Notes: generated by a model not told the origin, from the sequence alone. Positions 42,208-54,763 are shown, numbered from the stretch's first letter. The stretch is DNA of 64,000 bases from Seminavis robusta (GCA_903772945.1 CAICTM010000250.1:1-64000); one strand, 5' to 3'. Program-made: numbers and translations.

Positions 42208-43335
42208 TTCTAATGGGTCCTCTCTGCTAGCAAGCGACTAGCTAGCTAATAGCTACAATAGCAATGGTACCGTAGTGAAACTTTGAAACAACTTCTTTCG
42301 TTGTTGATCTAGTGCTGCTGCAAGCTTGTTGTGCTGGCACGGTGCGCCTTGCTACCGGTAAAACTGCAGAATTTTGCTGTCTGTCCCCTCTGTCTTTTCC
42401 GAAATTTTCTTCTTCCGAAAATTTCATGCAAACGGAGTTTAATACACCGAAATAGTTCCGAAATTTGATTAGTCAGTCGCACACTCGCCTTATCTAGCAA
42501 CTGTATCGTACTGTACGATAGCTCTGCGATAACGATGGCCTCTCTACCGTACGGTATGCATGCACAGTGAGAGAGCAATGGCAAGAGACTCCTACTAGCT
42601 GGTAGATACATCGGCGTTCTAGAGACTAATCAAATCGCTAGGGGGGAGCAGCAGCCGCTTTTGCAACAGAATATACGCCAGGATGGGCTTCAGACTGAGC
42701 CGAGCTGGGTGTAGCGTGACCATCAATGGGCAACCAAAATGGGGGAGATGTGCACCATTACCAAGTCAATGAGTCGAGTCGAGTCATCACCCAAGACCAA
42801 AAGCCACGCTCTCCTTTATCTTTTGGCGTTTGTGCAGTTACGGCCGGTATCCCAGATAGTTTGCCCTTTCAAACACAGGTACTAGTACTTCACAACTCAC
42901 AACATACGTTGCACCAGCCTTTCTAACTGTTCCGGAAAGTGATCTGTTTCTTTATCTGTCTGGATGTACTGCTAGCTAGCTTGTACAGTGATGCATCCCA
43001 ATGCCAATACACATGCCAAGCTAACATGGGCCAACCAATGGATAGATACGCGCTTTGCTGCCGGAATACATGTAGTTCTTCTCCCGTTGCTGTTCCGGAT
43101 AATGACGAGGTTCAGTTCTTCGAAGATCTTTCCGCTCTTTGGGACCTCTTGTTAGCTTGGGTTTCCCTTTTTCCTTTCGCTTCTTCGGAAATCCTCTCTC
43201 CTCATCAGAGTTTTCCTTCGCGATAGCATATATCCAACCGAACGGAACCAAGCGCATCACAACACAAAATATCCAACAACGCAAACAAACAATTCGAAAA
43301 CCAAAACTAGCAAGAACAATCTATTTATTCAAAAA
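42208..43335. promoter_or_regulatory. Divergent region between the PNRC-motif gene and P5CS
   Basis: About 1.13 kb with CTAGCTAGCTAA (42238), ACTGTACGATAG and GTACGGTATGCATGC motifs near 42510-42560. No credible gene. Confidence 0.45.
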
Positions 43336-45822
43336 ATGATGTCTCCTATTAGTGATTCCCAAACCGAGAGCCGTGCCCGTGCCGCACTTCGTATGGCACG
43401 CCGTGTGGTGGTGAAAGCTGGAACCTCGGTGGTCGCCAATGCTGATGGTAGCCCAAGTTTGACACGCCTCGGTGCCATTGTGGAGCAGATTGCCGAGCTG
43501 AATCAGGCAGGCATTGAAGTCATTTTTGTGTCGAGTGGCGCTGTGGGTATGGGCAAAAACCTACTCCGTAAGCAAGCTCATTTGAACATGTCCTTCAAAG
43601 ACCTTCAAATGGGTGGCAACTCAGGTTTGAATCCAGTCCAGGACGCTGCCATTGGGGCCACGGGTGTAAACACTGCGGCAGGTCGCCTCAGTCCACACAC
43701 TAGTATTGGAGATCTTCTGACGGTGGATGAACATATGGAAACTTCAGCTGCTAAGAGTTTCGCGGCTGCTGGACAGTTCGAGCTGATGAATCTTTATCAG
43801 TCTTTATTGTCACCCAAGGGCGTTACTGCATCTCAGATGCTCTTGACTCAGGCCGATTTTCACGATGAACATCACCTGAAGAACCTTCGCTATGCCGTGG
43901 AGCGACTTCTTAGCCTGGGAATTGTCCCCATTATCAATGAAAATGACGCTGTCTCTGTTGTTCAAGGTTATGACGACGGAAAGCCCGTCTTTACAGACAA
44001 TGACTCTTTGGCTGCCCTGTGTGCCCGAACCTTTGGTGCCGAAGTGCTGCTGTTGTTGACTGACGTCGAGGGTGTGTTTAACATGCCTCCCTCCAATCCC
44101 AAAGCCAAGCTCTTGCCCTTTTACCATTCAAAATCTAATGTGTCCATTGGAGAAAAGAGTGCCCAGGGTCGCGGTGGAATGGCGGCCAAGATCGAGGCAG
44201 CACAAAGTGCTGTTCGTCCAGGATCCAACTGCGCTGCTTGCGTCATTGCCGCCGGCAGTGACTTGACTTCCATACGAAGCATCTTATCACCTGCGTACGA
44301 TCCAGACTTTGGTCCTGCCAAGGGAACTTTGTTTGCCACTTCCGGCAGTGACTTGGAAAAACTAGCATTGGAGGAACTGGTGAATGCATTGGAGGTAAGA
44401 CAGCTTTGATTCGTAATTGAACACTTTGTTCTGATTGTTGCTTGCTAAAAACTCAAACCATTCTGGACGCTTTCGCCTTGCATTTCTCCTCAGGACGAAG
44501 AATCTTGCTCGGAGCTTGCCCGTGATATGGCCATCAAGGCTCGAAAGGAAGCTCGCAAATTGATGACGCTGCCACATGCCACCCGCCAAAGCATTTTGAA
44601 TGCCGTTGCCGATGCTTTGGTGGAACGACAAGACGAAATCATGCAAGCCAACCAGATGGACTTGGAGGCTGCACAAAAGAACAACACTTCTTTGCAGCTT
44701 GTCCGGCGATTAAAGCTTACTCCCGACAAGAGTGCCACATTGGAATCTGGCATTCGTCAACTGGCTGCCATGGATGATCACCTCGGTGTCGTAAAGGCCA
44801 AACGTGAGTTGTCGGAGGGTCTGGAACTATCCCTGACGACCGTTCCTATTGGTGTCTTGATGGTGATCTTCGAGTCTCGCCCCGATTCTCTGCCACAGAT
44901 TGCCTCCCTTGCTCTGGCGAGTGGCAATGGATTGCTCCTCAAGGGAGGTAAGGAGGCACATCACTCCAATACAGCCCTCCATGAAGTCATTGGTGACGCC
45001 ATTGAACGTGGTTCCAACGGAGAAATCAGTCGTGACATTGTTGCGTTGGTCACTACCCGCGGTCAGGTCAAGGACCTTTTGGCCCTGGATGACACCATTG
45101 ATCTTGTCATTCCTCGTGGAAGCAACAGCTTGGTCTCCTACATCAAGGCCAACACGCGCATTCCAGTATTGGGACACGCGGACGGTGTCTGTCATGTCTA
45201 TGTTGACAAGAGTGCCAAAGAAGAGGATGCCTGTCGGATTGCTGTAGATTCCAAGACCCATTATCCATCTGCCTGTAATGCAATGGAGACGTTGCTCCTG
45301 CACAAAGACACATTGGAAAACAATGTAGCCTTGAATGTCCTTCAATCGCTACGATCTGAAGGTGTCAAGTGTTTGGGGGGGCCTAAGGCAATGCAGAATG
45401 GTTTGTGCGACCTTGCCACAAACAAGATGAAGGAAGAGTACGGTGACTTGGTGTGTTTAGTGGAGATTGTCGATTCTGTGGATGAGGCTATTGACTGGAT
45501 CCATCGATATGGAAGTGGCCATACCGAAGCCATCGTATGTGACGAACAGGATCCCGTGGGAGAAGAGTTCTTGATGCGTGTGGATGCAGCTTGTGTCTTT
45601 AAGAACACTTCAACAAGGTTTGCTGATGGCTACCGTTTAGGTCTTGGTGCAGAGGTTGGCGTTTCTACTGGACGGATTCATGCCCGTGGACCTGTTGGCG
45701 TCGAAGGACTTTTGACAACCAAATGGCAGCTTCGGTCCTCTGGTGGCGTCGTGAACCTGGCTTGTGAATTCGACGGAGCAGAGCCCAAGAAGACGTTTAC
45801 CCACAAAGAGCTGATTCTTTAA
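43336..45822 (+). CDS. P5CS: Bifunctional delta-1-pyrroline-5-carboxylate synthase
   Basis: Two exons: 43336-44394 and 44494-45822, intron 99 bp (GTAAGA...CCTCAG), 795 aa. The N-terminal half is glutamate 5-kinase: RRVVVKAGTSVVAN, VIFVSSGAVGMG and GTFA-type end. The C-terminal half is gamma-glutamyl phosphate reductase with catalytic Cys in YPSACNAMETLL. The intron falls almost exactly in the linker between the two enzymes. P5CS makes glutamate semialdehyde, the committed step to proline. In many eukaryotes it is feedback-inhibited by proline and induced by salt stress. Lengths of both domains are normal. Two adjacent ATGs (43336 and 43339) are both in frame. No targeting signal, so cytosolic. 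Confidence 0.95.
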
Positions 45823-46871
45823 AGTAATTGTGAGCACCCTCTCACTCGTAGCCTTGTAAACTAAAAGAGAGATATAGAAACTTGAGATGCAACTCAGTTT
45901 GACCTTATTCCACCTGGAGCTACCGGAACGGCCGAACCCAGACCTGATACCTGTACATGTATCGATAATCGATATCCTGCTGACTTCTTTGCCTTCGAAC
46001 TGTTGCACCAACCCACCAACCAAAACTTTCTGACCTGCTGCACTTGCACCAACCAAAACATACCAGTATGTTGAGTGTGTTCTGTCTATCAGGACTTCTG
46101 ACTTGACTCGCCTGTTGAAAGTACACGCATGAAGTGAAGTAGTCGGAGTGGAGCGGGAGTGCTGAGAGCTACCTGGTACCTGGTACCGTACCGTACGATC
46201 TTGGATGACGCAGCATACAGGCGGTAGCAGGATGTACCGTCGAAGATAAAAGCAATAATTCTTTGAGAAGCCTTGTTACGGTTTATTCCGTGAAACGACA
46301 CATCATTATTTATTAATGATTGTCCTTGTTGGGGACAATCGAATTTCTCCTGCCGCCTTGCGCCAACGATGATCGCCTTGGCTCCGATGGGAGCTCTGAA
46401 CTTTCGGAAGATTCGTCCAAGATTCATTCGACCCAAGCACAGTTCGCAGCAGCTTCATCCAAGTGCCCACGATGATGGAGGGTTGATTTCAGGAACCCGC
46501 GGAACGACTCTGTCACACTGAAACGATCCAATTTGTCAGGGCACAACAAAAGAAGGCTGAATCTCAGGGTAGCGACCTGGAGGGAGGCCGAGATTCGATT
46601 CGATTCGATTCGTCCAGTCTGTGGGGCTGTCAGTGGCATGCCAGCCCGTGTTACTACCATAGTCACCAATCTCGCTGAATCTGTGGTGAATCTGAGTTGA
46701 ATCTGAGTTGAATCAATCTGTGAAGTTGAGAAAGCAACCAAAAAGACGTGCATCTGGTAGAGTTGACATCCCACGTACCGGTAGCTGCCTCCAATAGCCA
46801 TCACGGCACAAGTTTGATATACCCCAAGCCGCTCCTCCTTATCCATACTAATAGTGCTTTGCGAACATACC
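45823..46871. other. Intergenic region before PP2C
   Basis: About 1.05 kb. Contains TACCTGGTACCTGGTACCGTACCGTACG (46170-46200, palindromic GTAC cluster), a GATTCGATTCGATTCG microsatellite (46592) and a TGAATCTGAGTTGAATC direct repeat (46675-46715). Minus frames here have no domain. Confidence 0.5.
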
Positions 46872-48949
46872 ATGGGCTGTGAACAATCCACCCCCGTCGA
46901 TGACACCGCCAACCGCGGAGATGGGGCTGCGCAGAGAAGCGACATTACGGGTATTGGGCAAACCGAACGCCAGCTCTCCAAGATGATGCGAGATTCCATG
47001 AACAGCAACAGTGGAGCCCCGGACCCTCGGAAGAAGAGCCTGGCACTGCCCAAGCTCGACGAACAAGGCTTTCTGACGGCAGAAGAAGTTGCCAAACGGA
47101 CCTTCAGCAGTATAGCCAACAAGGCCACCACTCTTGGGACAATCCACAATGTGACACATCTTCAGGTACGGTGGTGTTGGCACAATCTACTACGTTGAAA
47201 TCCACTTTGCCTTGCTGGATACATATCTTGAGGGCCCTCGCCTCACACTTTGTGACTTACGATCTTCTTGTTCCCCATATTATATATCAGTTTGCCCAGT
47301 GGACACAACGAGGATACTACCCCGATGATCCCCACAAACAGAACCAGGATGAGTTCGGCACTCACTTGCAGTTTGCAGGAGTCGATAGGGACGCCATGTT
47401 TGCCGTCTATGATGGCCATGGCAAGAACGGACACGCTTGTTCCCAATTCGCACGAGAACGGCTCCCCAAGGCGATTGCCAAGCACGTGCGTAGAATACGA
47501 TGCCAAAAGTATCAAAACACACGAGACAACAACAAGAAGGGTGGCTGGGATCCCAGTCGATGGCCCATGCTGAACCGAAAGGAATACGAGGCATGCTGCC
47601 GCAGAGCCTTCCTGGAAGTCAATCAAGCTATGCATGACGAGCCCACTGTCCCGGATAGCTTGAGTGGTACCACTGCCACCGCGGTCAATTTTCATGGAAA
47701 CTTTGTTTCCGTCTCCAATGTTGGAGATAGTCGGGTCGTTCTGGGTCATAGAGTTAAGAGCAATCCGGACAACTCCATTTCAGTAAACTGCCGCATGGCC
47801 GAAATGGCCAGCGCCAGTGCGAATACCAACGCAAATGAAGAAGAAAAGTACGATATGGATGACGAAATCTCTTACAAGTCAGGTCGATTAGCTGTGGGAC
47901 AGCCAGTTATTACACCTGGAGGCTCCTTTCAGACCCGACAGTTGCCGCCACCACCGGGAACTCGAGTCATCGCCATGCCTCTGTCCAGAGATCAGACGCC
48001 CTATCGCAAAGACGAACGGGAGCGCGTCGAAGCCCGAGGAGCCTGTATCATGACGACGGATCAAATGCAAGGAAAGGAAGCAGTACATAACGACTGGGGA
48101 GACATGGTCTTCGGTGAGATGTTGGACATCGAGGGAGACTCGCCTCGAGTCTGGATCAAGGGGGGCGACTCGCCGGGATGCGCATTTACCAGATCATTAG
48201 GTGATTCCTACTCGGAACCGATTGGCATCATTGCTGAACCTGAGATACTCACCACCGAACTGACCGAGAACGACGATTATTTGGTGATTGCTTCGGATGG
48301 TATCTTTGAGTTTATGACAAACCAAAACGTGATTGACCTCTGTGAAGCCAGCGAATCCCCTTTGATGGCTTGTGAAATGATTGTGAAGGCGGCCTATCAG
48401 CAATGGCTGAGCTATGAGAACCGCACTGACGACATTACGATCGTGGTATGCTTCCTACAGAATTTCAATCCTGCAACTATGGATGGAATCCACGGCACAA
48501 CAGAAGACTTGGTGGAGAAGATGGCAAAAATCTATGGGACAAGACCAGCTCACATGCCTCAGCGCTCAACGGGTGGACTGGCCTATAGTGACCTTCCGTC
48601 CCCGGGCCACGACGATCGGAGCTCCGCTCTCACCCGGAGTATTGCAAGCCTTGAAGGCACTGCCAGCATTGACGAACTTGTCAATGTGGAAGATGAAGAA
48701 GTATCGGCATACCACACAGAGGAGGCACGAGCCGTTATCGTTGGCAGTGCAACGATGCCACAGCAGATGGTCTTCGATGATTCAGACAATTACGAGTGCA
48801 TGGACTTTAAGATTGACGCCTTGATGGAGGAAGTCAACAAGGCCGACGCGACAACGAGCACTAGTACCGGTAAGACTGCCAGTGTCTCCATCACTTCTGG
48901 CGATGAGGAGGACCAAATTGACTCTGAAGAATCGTCCCTCCCTCTATGA
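46872..48949 (+). CDS. PP2C-type Ser/Thr phosphatase, probably N-acylated
   Basis: Two exons: 46872-47165 and 47291-48949, intron 125 bp (GTACGG...TATCAG), 650 aa. The start gives MGCEQSTP: Gly2 for myristoylation and Cys3 for palmitoylation, so membrane attachment is expected. PP2C metal-binding motifs are FAVYDGHGKNGH, SNVGDSRVVLG, LVIASDGIFEFM and DDITIVVCFL, with the central TRSLGDSYSE. An acidic, Ala/Asn-rich insertion (about 265-300) separates two core strands. The last 150 residues are an acidic Ser-rich tail. It should be a Mg/Mn-dependent phosphatase at a membrane. The upstream in-frame ATG at 46854 would bury the acylation signal. Confidence 0.88.
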
Positions 48950-49147
48950 TAGGTGAATCCTACGACCACAGCAAGATTCCTGCTGTCCCCGCCATCGAAA
49001 CAGTCAACGACGATCGAAACGCTATCCAAATATAGATACCGTGTCGGCACCGGTACAGTAGGAGCATGACACAACATTGTAGCCTAAACAAAGTACAAAT
49101 AGATTATATGAGTGCTACAAGTGTACCGGTACCAGCAAAGGGCGGTG

Positions 49148-52100
49148 CTAGCTCGACGTGCGGAATGGACCTCCTCCCAACGACGAAACAGCGGTGTTGT
49201 TCTCGTGCTCGCTTGTATTCAGCTCCAGAAATTCGGGTCTCTTGGGCACGAGGACACCTTGAGCCTTCTGTTTTCGAACGGAAGATAAGATTTGGCGACA
49301 GGTCCGCTCCCAAATGTGGAGCGCTACGCTGCAGGAGCCGGTTCGGATGGACGGCAGCCCTTGTTGGCTGCGCCACTTGCGCATCTCCTTGGCCAGTGCA
49401 CTCCCTCGATGACTGCCTGCGTGGACCAAACCAACTGCATCTGTGATGCCTTGGGAAGCCAGAAATGCGACCTGCCAAGGGCGAAGAATGGAATCCAAAG
49501 CGCATGGATTTAGGCGGTCGTCCTCAACCTTTTTCGGTTGTTTTCCACAGGTACAACCGACGACGATCTTTGGGAGGTAGAACTCTACATGTTCTGCGTT
49601 TTGCGCAAACATGGCCGAAGCGCATGTGCATTGGCGGGTATTGTCGAAGACAGCATTCAAGTTCGTGATTTCTACCGAATTGGCCGATGACACTGGTTGC
49701 AAAACCTTATCCATTGGTTGGGATGTTCCTGCGTCCTTTCCAGATTCAGCTGAGGCTCGTGGCCTGAATTGACTCGCTGCCGAAGAACAGGTTGAGGTGC
49801 TCTTGACGTCGTTCGCAACGATAGCCGCATCCGCCAGTTGAAGCATCCTCTGTGCCTTGATGCGAATGTAGTCACATTGAGACAGGTTGCTATGAGGGCT
49901 TGCATTTTCTACATCGTCGTTTTCGGCAATCTTTGTAAGTATTGCAAGAGTCGCACTCTCTCGTTCTGGATCGGAGGGCTGGGCGATTGCAGTGACGCGT
50001 TCTTCCTTCAAACGTCGGTTCTCGGATTCCACTTTGTCGAGACAATCTCGAAGCTCTGCTGTCATTGCTTGCTCCGTTGCAAGCAGCTCTGCCTTGTTGC
50101 TCAAATGAATCGTCAAGTCGGCGTTGCTCTTCTTCAATGATTGCATTTGCCGCCCGAACTCAGTTCGTTGTGCCCTTTCTTGGATTACGGTATCCTGGAG
50201 ATCGGAAATCTTTTCATGCAGAGACGCGGTGACACTAGCATAGTCGGTTTGAAGAAAACTGTGTGTGGACTCCAATGATTGGATGGTTTTTGCCAAATTG
50301 GCAATCTTTGCTTCGTAACAAACAACGCATTCTTCCTTTTCCTGCCTGGCTTGGTCAGCATCTTGGGTAGCATTTGTCAATTTGTCCTCGAGCCCGGCAA
50401 TTTGCGCACCGAGAATAGCCTTGTCACGATCGTGGAGACGCCTTTGCTTGTTTGCGTGTACAAGCTGCTGTTCCAACTCATCGCTGCTTTGCATTTGGTT
50501 CTCTAGCAGATTGAACTTGTCCTGGAGGCAAGACAAGGATGACTGCAATTGATTCTCCACGTTGCATGATGCGTCGTCAAGACCAATCGACGCTTCGGCT
50601 GTATCGAGTATTCGGCAAAAGCTGCGTTGGGGGCTGCAAAGATCAAGTTGATTGACGTCATTGGCAAGCTGTGCCACGAAGCGATCGAGATGAGCAACCT
50701 CCTCCTTAAGGCTATCGCGTCTCGCCGCGTCGCATTGTTGTTCCATTTTCGATTTCTCGTTGAGCTCCTCGAGCTCCTTTTTCTTGCTGTTCACTACGCC
50801 CTCTAGCGAATATAGTTCTTGCTGCAGCTCGTGGTACGACGCTTTCATTGTTCGAGCCTCTTCCGAGGCGATGTGAAGTTTTTCTTCCATTCTGGCTTGC
50901 TCCGATTTGAGGTCAGCGATTGCAGACTGCAGCGAATTTGTCTCTGCCTTGAGTCGAGCGATGTTTCCTTTTCGCTCCTCAACGATTGGTGAATTGGATC
51001 CTCGTCCCGACAATTCCGACATTTCAATTGACACAGAATCTTGTGGGCCTAACTGCAGAACACGACCACTGGAGATACCACCATGAGAAGACTCCTTTGA
51101 TGCTTGAGTGGCAATTGATCTTTCACTAAGTTCGATTTCATTGGAAACTCCTGGCACCTCAACATTGCTCTGCAGGGGGAAAGTGACGTTTCGTGTGATC
51201 TTAGCGAGATCTTTGAAGTGCATCCAAACAGGCTTGTCCGAATTCTTTGTGATTTCGCTTTGTTGACTCTGGTCTTCCGATTTGGAAAAGGAAGATGTTG
51301 AAGAGGTCGAAGACCGCGAGGGCGGACGAAAGATTTGGGCATTGGGAGCAAAGGGGCTACAAATTTGAGGTTCGTGCTGTTCATCCATGTCTAGGAAGCT
51401 TCCTGACCTTGCGATTTCTATAGGCGAGAGTCCTTTCTTCGACTTGTGGGAGATCGCGGACTGCTGTGCAGTGGGGCGAAAGATTTCCTTTGTTGGATAA
51501 GGGGGGCTTGTTGGTGGCGGCGGGCTGCATAGGTGTGGCTCTTGATCCAAGTCCAGTAGCGCGGGAGCAGTTTCTCTTGAGATGTCGGCAGCAACTCGAT
51601 TCTTCAATTTGATTACCATGGCCTTTAGACGCATATTCTCTGCTGTAATGGCAGCGCATTGCTTTGGAGACAGAGAAGTTCGGGCTACATTCCGTTTGAT
51701 CGAATTAGAAATGGACCGAGCTCGTTCTGCATATCGAAGTGTGTTGATTGATTCCTCCATATCGATATCAGCTGGGGAAACACAAGATATGAAAACTGTA
51801 AAGCAGTTGCCACCAAGAGAGTCTCTGAGAAGACGAGTGAGTTTGCTGTCGCGGAACGGGACATGGGTCTGTTTTCCTTTCTTGCTCGCTGATCGATGCT
51901 TGTCAGCCAAGGCACTAACTACCTTCCCCAAAACAAACAAGTCCTTGTTGATTGTGATACTCTCTTGTTGTTGGACTCCAACGACGCCAGTCTTTTTGAT
52001 TCGTTCCGATCCCGCGAGATCAACGAGTGTCAAACAAGCCTGAGTGATCTCTCCAGCCGTCCCTGCCAATGGGGTACACCTGACAGTCAAGGTACAGATG

Positions 52101-53234
52101 GAATGGGAGCGACTGGACTGCACGTTCTTCATTGTAGAAGCAGTGACCCGACGTTGTGCAGCATACGTCATGAGTGCATGGGCCTGTCTAACCGAATGAA
52201 TGGGTGTTGTTGTCAGCCCTTCAATGAACACCCCTACTTCGCCCTGGTCAAGCAAAGCCAGGCTTTTGTAGTCATCATCACTCGTCATCAAGTCTCGAAT
52301 TCCATCATTGTAGAGTTCATAAAATACCAGATCAATCGTGACATTACCCTTGCCTGAGGATTGATAGTCATTCTTCCCCTTGAATAGATCGTGAAGTGCA
52401 CGGGGAATGATTCCTTCGTTCTCGGCCACATTGAAGTTGAGACCGTTGTCATCTGGGCTGATATTTTCCGAGTCGCTGTCAAAGGACGTTGTTCCTGTGA
52501 TTCCATTGTTCTGGTCGTGAAGGCCCTGCATGGTGTGGGATTTGCCCGAAGCAGTTTGTCCATATGCCATGATCTGTAAAAGACAGAACAGAGGAAGCAA
52601 CAAGAGAATCAGGGGATCACAAAGCAGGTGTATGTTGCAAACAATTCCACTCTCGATGTATACGTACTGTAACGTTGATTCCATTGAATATGTTCGTCGA
52701 GATTTTGTCGCCAACCGCAGTGGCATAGACTTGTTGTTGCGTAGCCTGCATCCCAAGGACAGCATCAAAGTTGAACTGCTTTTGCGAGTTAGGACCGACT
52801 GTTGCTAGCAGTGAAGTTGAGACAATGGAGGTTTGTTTTCTAGTTTTTAGGGGACTTAGACGAGACGAAGACTTTGGAGGAAGAAGAGAAAAGGAGGTTT
52901 TGGCGGAAGAAGAAGAAAGAGGAGGAGGAATGAGGCTCCCATTTTGTGGGAATAAAGGAGATCTGAAGTTGCTATTGTGCGGATCAAACTGCGTTGACTG
53001 GATTTGTTGCGGTTGATTATCTAATGAATCGATGGGAACAATTTGTGGAGCTTTGCCAAGTGCTACTTCGCCGTCAAGAAGCGGACGAATTCGAGTGATG
53101 ACACGGATGTTGCTGGTTTTGACCGGTTTTGGAGATCGGAATGAATAAACACTCTTCGCGATCATCGGAGGCGAGGAAAAGAAGGCCCCGGCCCCCCTTG
53201 AGCTTGACGCATCAAGCTTGATGGGTGTCACCAT
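49148..53234 (-). CDS. Kinesin with novel C-terminal CxC/ILRPWQ domain
   Basis: Two exons: 53234-52668 and 52573-49148, intron 94 bp (GTACGT...TTACAG), 1330 aa. The motor starts IRVITRIRPLLDGE and holds a P-loop GQTASGKSHTM (usual form GQTGSGKTxTM), switch I SSRSHS, and switch II DLAGSER. It contains a low-complexity insertion of about 100 residues before the P-loop and another after it. Motor ends near residue 485 (RYAERARSISNSIK). A Ser-rich linker follows, then coiled coil about 700-1060. The last 150 residues are a cysteine-bearing domain (CTC...CTC, SILRPWQVAFL, RTGSCSVALHIW, SVRKQKAQG), which is also found in the gene at 62.3-64 kb. I cannot assign the kinesin subfamily. Confidence 0.85.
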
Positions 53235-53589
53235 CTTTCTTTCGCGTCGGTGAAAGAGAGTGACCAAAATTGTGCAGTGATGTTTCAGTGCTCGTTCCGG
53301 TTTCAGAGGAAAAAGTGAGGTCAGGTGAAACCGAGGACCGTTGATAAAACTGAATGTGAGAAAGATTTAACACAAGAGAACTGAAATTCTCACTTAGAAA
53401 CGGTTCGCGGGCCCGCACCGTCGAAGCACATGATGTGCTCCCATCTTTTTTACCCATGGCTTTTCGTTGACAAGATGCCTCCGGTTGCGCCAACCACGGA
53501 AATAGAAATAGCCAAAGGGGGTGTCACTTGATTGGCAAATAGCTAACACTTACTGCCATGGGTTCCCAGAATGTATACGTGCTTTAGAT
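53235..53589. promoter_or_regulatory. Kinesin 5' flank
   Basis: 355 bp between the kinesin start and the minisatellite. One minus frame (53493-53212) has no protein-like features. Confidence 0.4.
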
Positions 53590-53739
53590 AGCTGCTGCGT
53601 AATGGTTTAATCTACCTAAACCCCTGTTTATATTATTGAGGAGTGGAGTTTGGTTATATCTGGCCGGTACCACGTAATGGTCTAATCTACCTAAACCCCC
53701 CTTCATAATGAGGAGTGGAGTTTGGTTACATCTAGCCGT
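53590..53739. repeat. Minisatellite array, left part (two units)
   Basis: Two tandem units of about 70-75 bp with core TAATGGTCTAATCTACCTAA, then a C-run, TTTATATTGAGGAGTGGAG and TTTGGTTACATCTGGCC. The second unit ends at CCGT, where the retrotransposon begins. Confidence 0.85.
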
Positions 53740-53816
53740 TGACATACGCACGTGTGTGACGTGGCGTCCTAACGCTAGTTTTAAGTCTAAGCTCACAATA
53801 TTCCGATCGTAGTTCA
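53740..53816 (+). repeat. 5' LTR, 77 bp
   Basis: Starts TGACATACGCACG and ends CGTAGTTCA. Contains two ACGTG cores, one within TGACGTGG (53757-53764), which resembles the CRE-like elements of diatom CO2/cAMP-responsive promoters. Same sequence as the 3' copy. Confidence 0.88.
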
Positions 53817-54085
53817 CTCTGAATTCAGAAGCAAGTTCGGTTGGAATTTGCACATCAAGCAAAAGAAACTTCCTGCGTACATTCTACGCAGCCGTGTACT
53901 AGGCGTTTGGCCATTGTCAAACAATTTCGAAAATTCGCTCGATTACTATTAACAACGGTAACTCAAGGGTGTAACTCAATACGAAGTTACTCCTTTTTCT
54001 TTCATTATCATTACTTGCGACTCTTACTAACACAAAGCCGCAAGTACTATTGTTTGTTATTTCCTTTTAGGTTCATTATCTCACC

Positions 54086-54763
54086 ATGACGACGCTTGGT
54101 CAGTTGGGCAAGAATCCGGTCATTCCATTGGTCTCGGAGTACAATGCGAGCGATGTCGCTACTACTGAGTTGTTCCGTTCTTGGCAACATGCTGGAAACA
54201 ACGTCAAGTGTAAGCATGATATGATTGTATTGGCAGACGAACAAGAACCGGAACACGTCCTTCGAGTCATCAAGGAGTTCGATCAAGTGACCGGCAACTC
54301 AGCATTGAATTTGGATACCGGGACATTGAGGGCTAACTTCTTTGTCAAATGTCTTCAAGGCTCTGCTCGAGACAAGTGGAACGTGATTCGAGCAGCGCGT
54401 CCTGGTGCAGCAGTTGCTGATTTCGATGCCTGTGTGACGTCGTTCATTGCTAAGTTCGTTGAAGACACGGATCTTGCTGATCAGACGCGATATTTGCAGA
54501 CCGCGACCAAGCCATTCAAACTCGATTGCAAGACCTTGTGGTCTCGATTGGAGTACATCAATACCTTGATGGCGAAGTTTCCTGGTGCAAACAATGCGAA
54601 CCCTTTTGATGCTGCTGCTCTCAAGATGATGTTTTATAACATGATGCTTCCCCAGTGGTGGAAAGACAAGTTTGCCGATTCTGCTCATGACATTACGGTT
54701 ATCGGCTCAGTTCAAATGATTCACTTCTTTGCCCGTCAAGAAAAGAATTACAACGCTCGCTAA
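54086..54763 (+). CDS. gag: Gypsy gag (capsid part)
   Basis: 225 aa from the ATG to a TAA at 54761-54763. Helical capsid-like sequence (FFVKCLQGSARDKWNVIR, LWSRLEYINTLMAKF). No CCHC zinc knuckle. The same frame continues without a break after the stop into an Arg-Gly-rich segment. The stop is followed by C (TAA CAA), the base most often linked with leaky termination. Either it is a programmed readthrough site or a C-to-T mutation of a CAA codon. Confidence 0.75.
   Translation: MTTLGQLGKNPVIPLVSEYNASDVATTELFRSWQHAGNNVKCKHDMIVLADEQEPEHVLRVIKEFDQVTGNSALNLDTGTLRANFFVKCLQGSARDKWNVIRAARPGAAVADFDACVTSFIAKFVEDTDLADQTRYLQTATKPFKLDCKTLWSRLEYINTLMAKFPGANNANPFDAAALKMMFYNMMLPQWWKDKFADSAHDITVIGSVQMIHFFARQEKNYNAR

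Noticed and set aside
46424-47149. 241-codon minus-strand frame over the PP2C first exon
   Set aside because: Overlaps the acylated PP2C exon in antisense and shows no domain.
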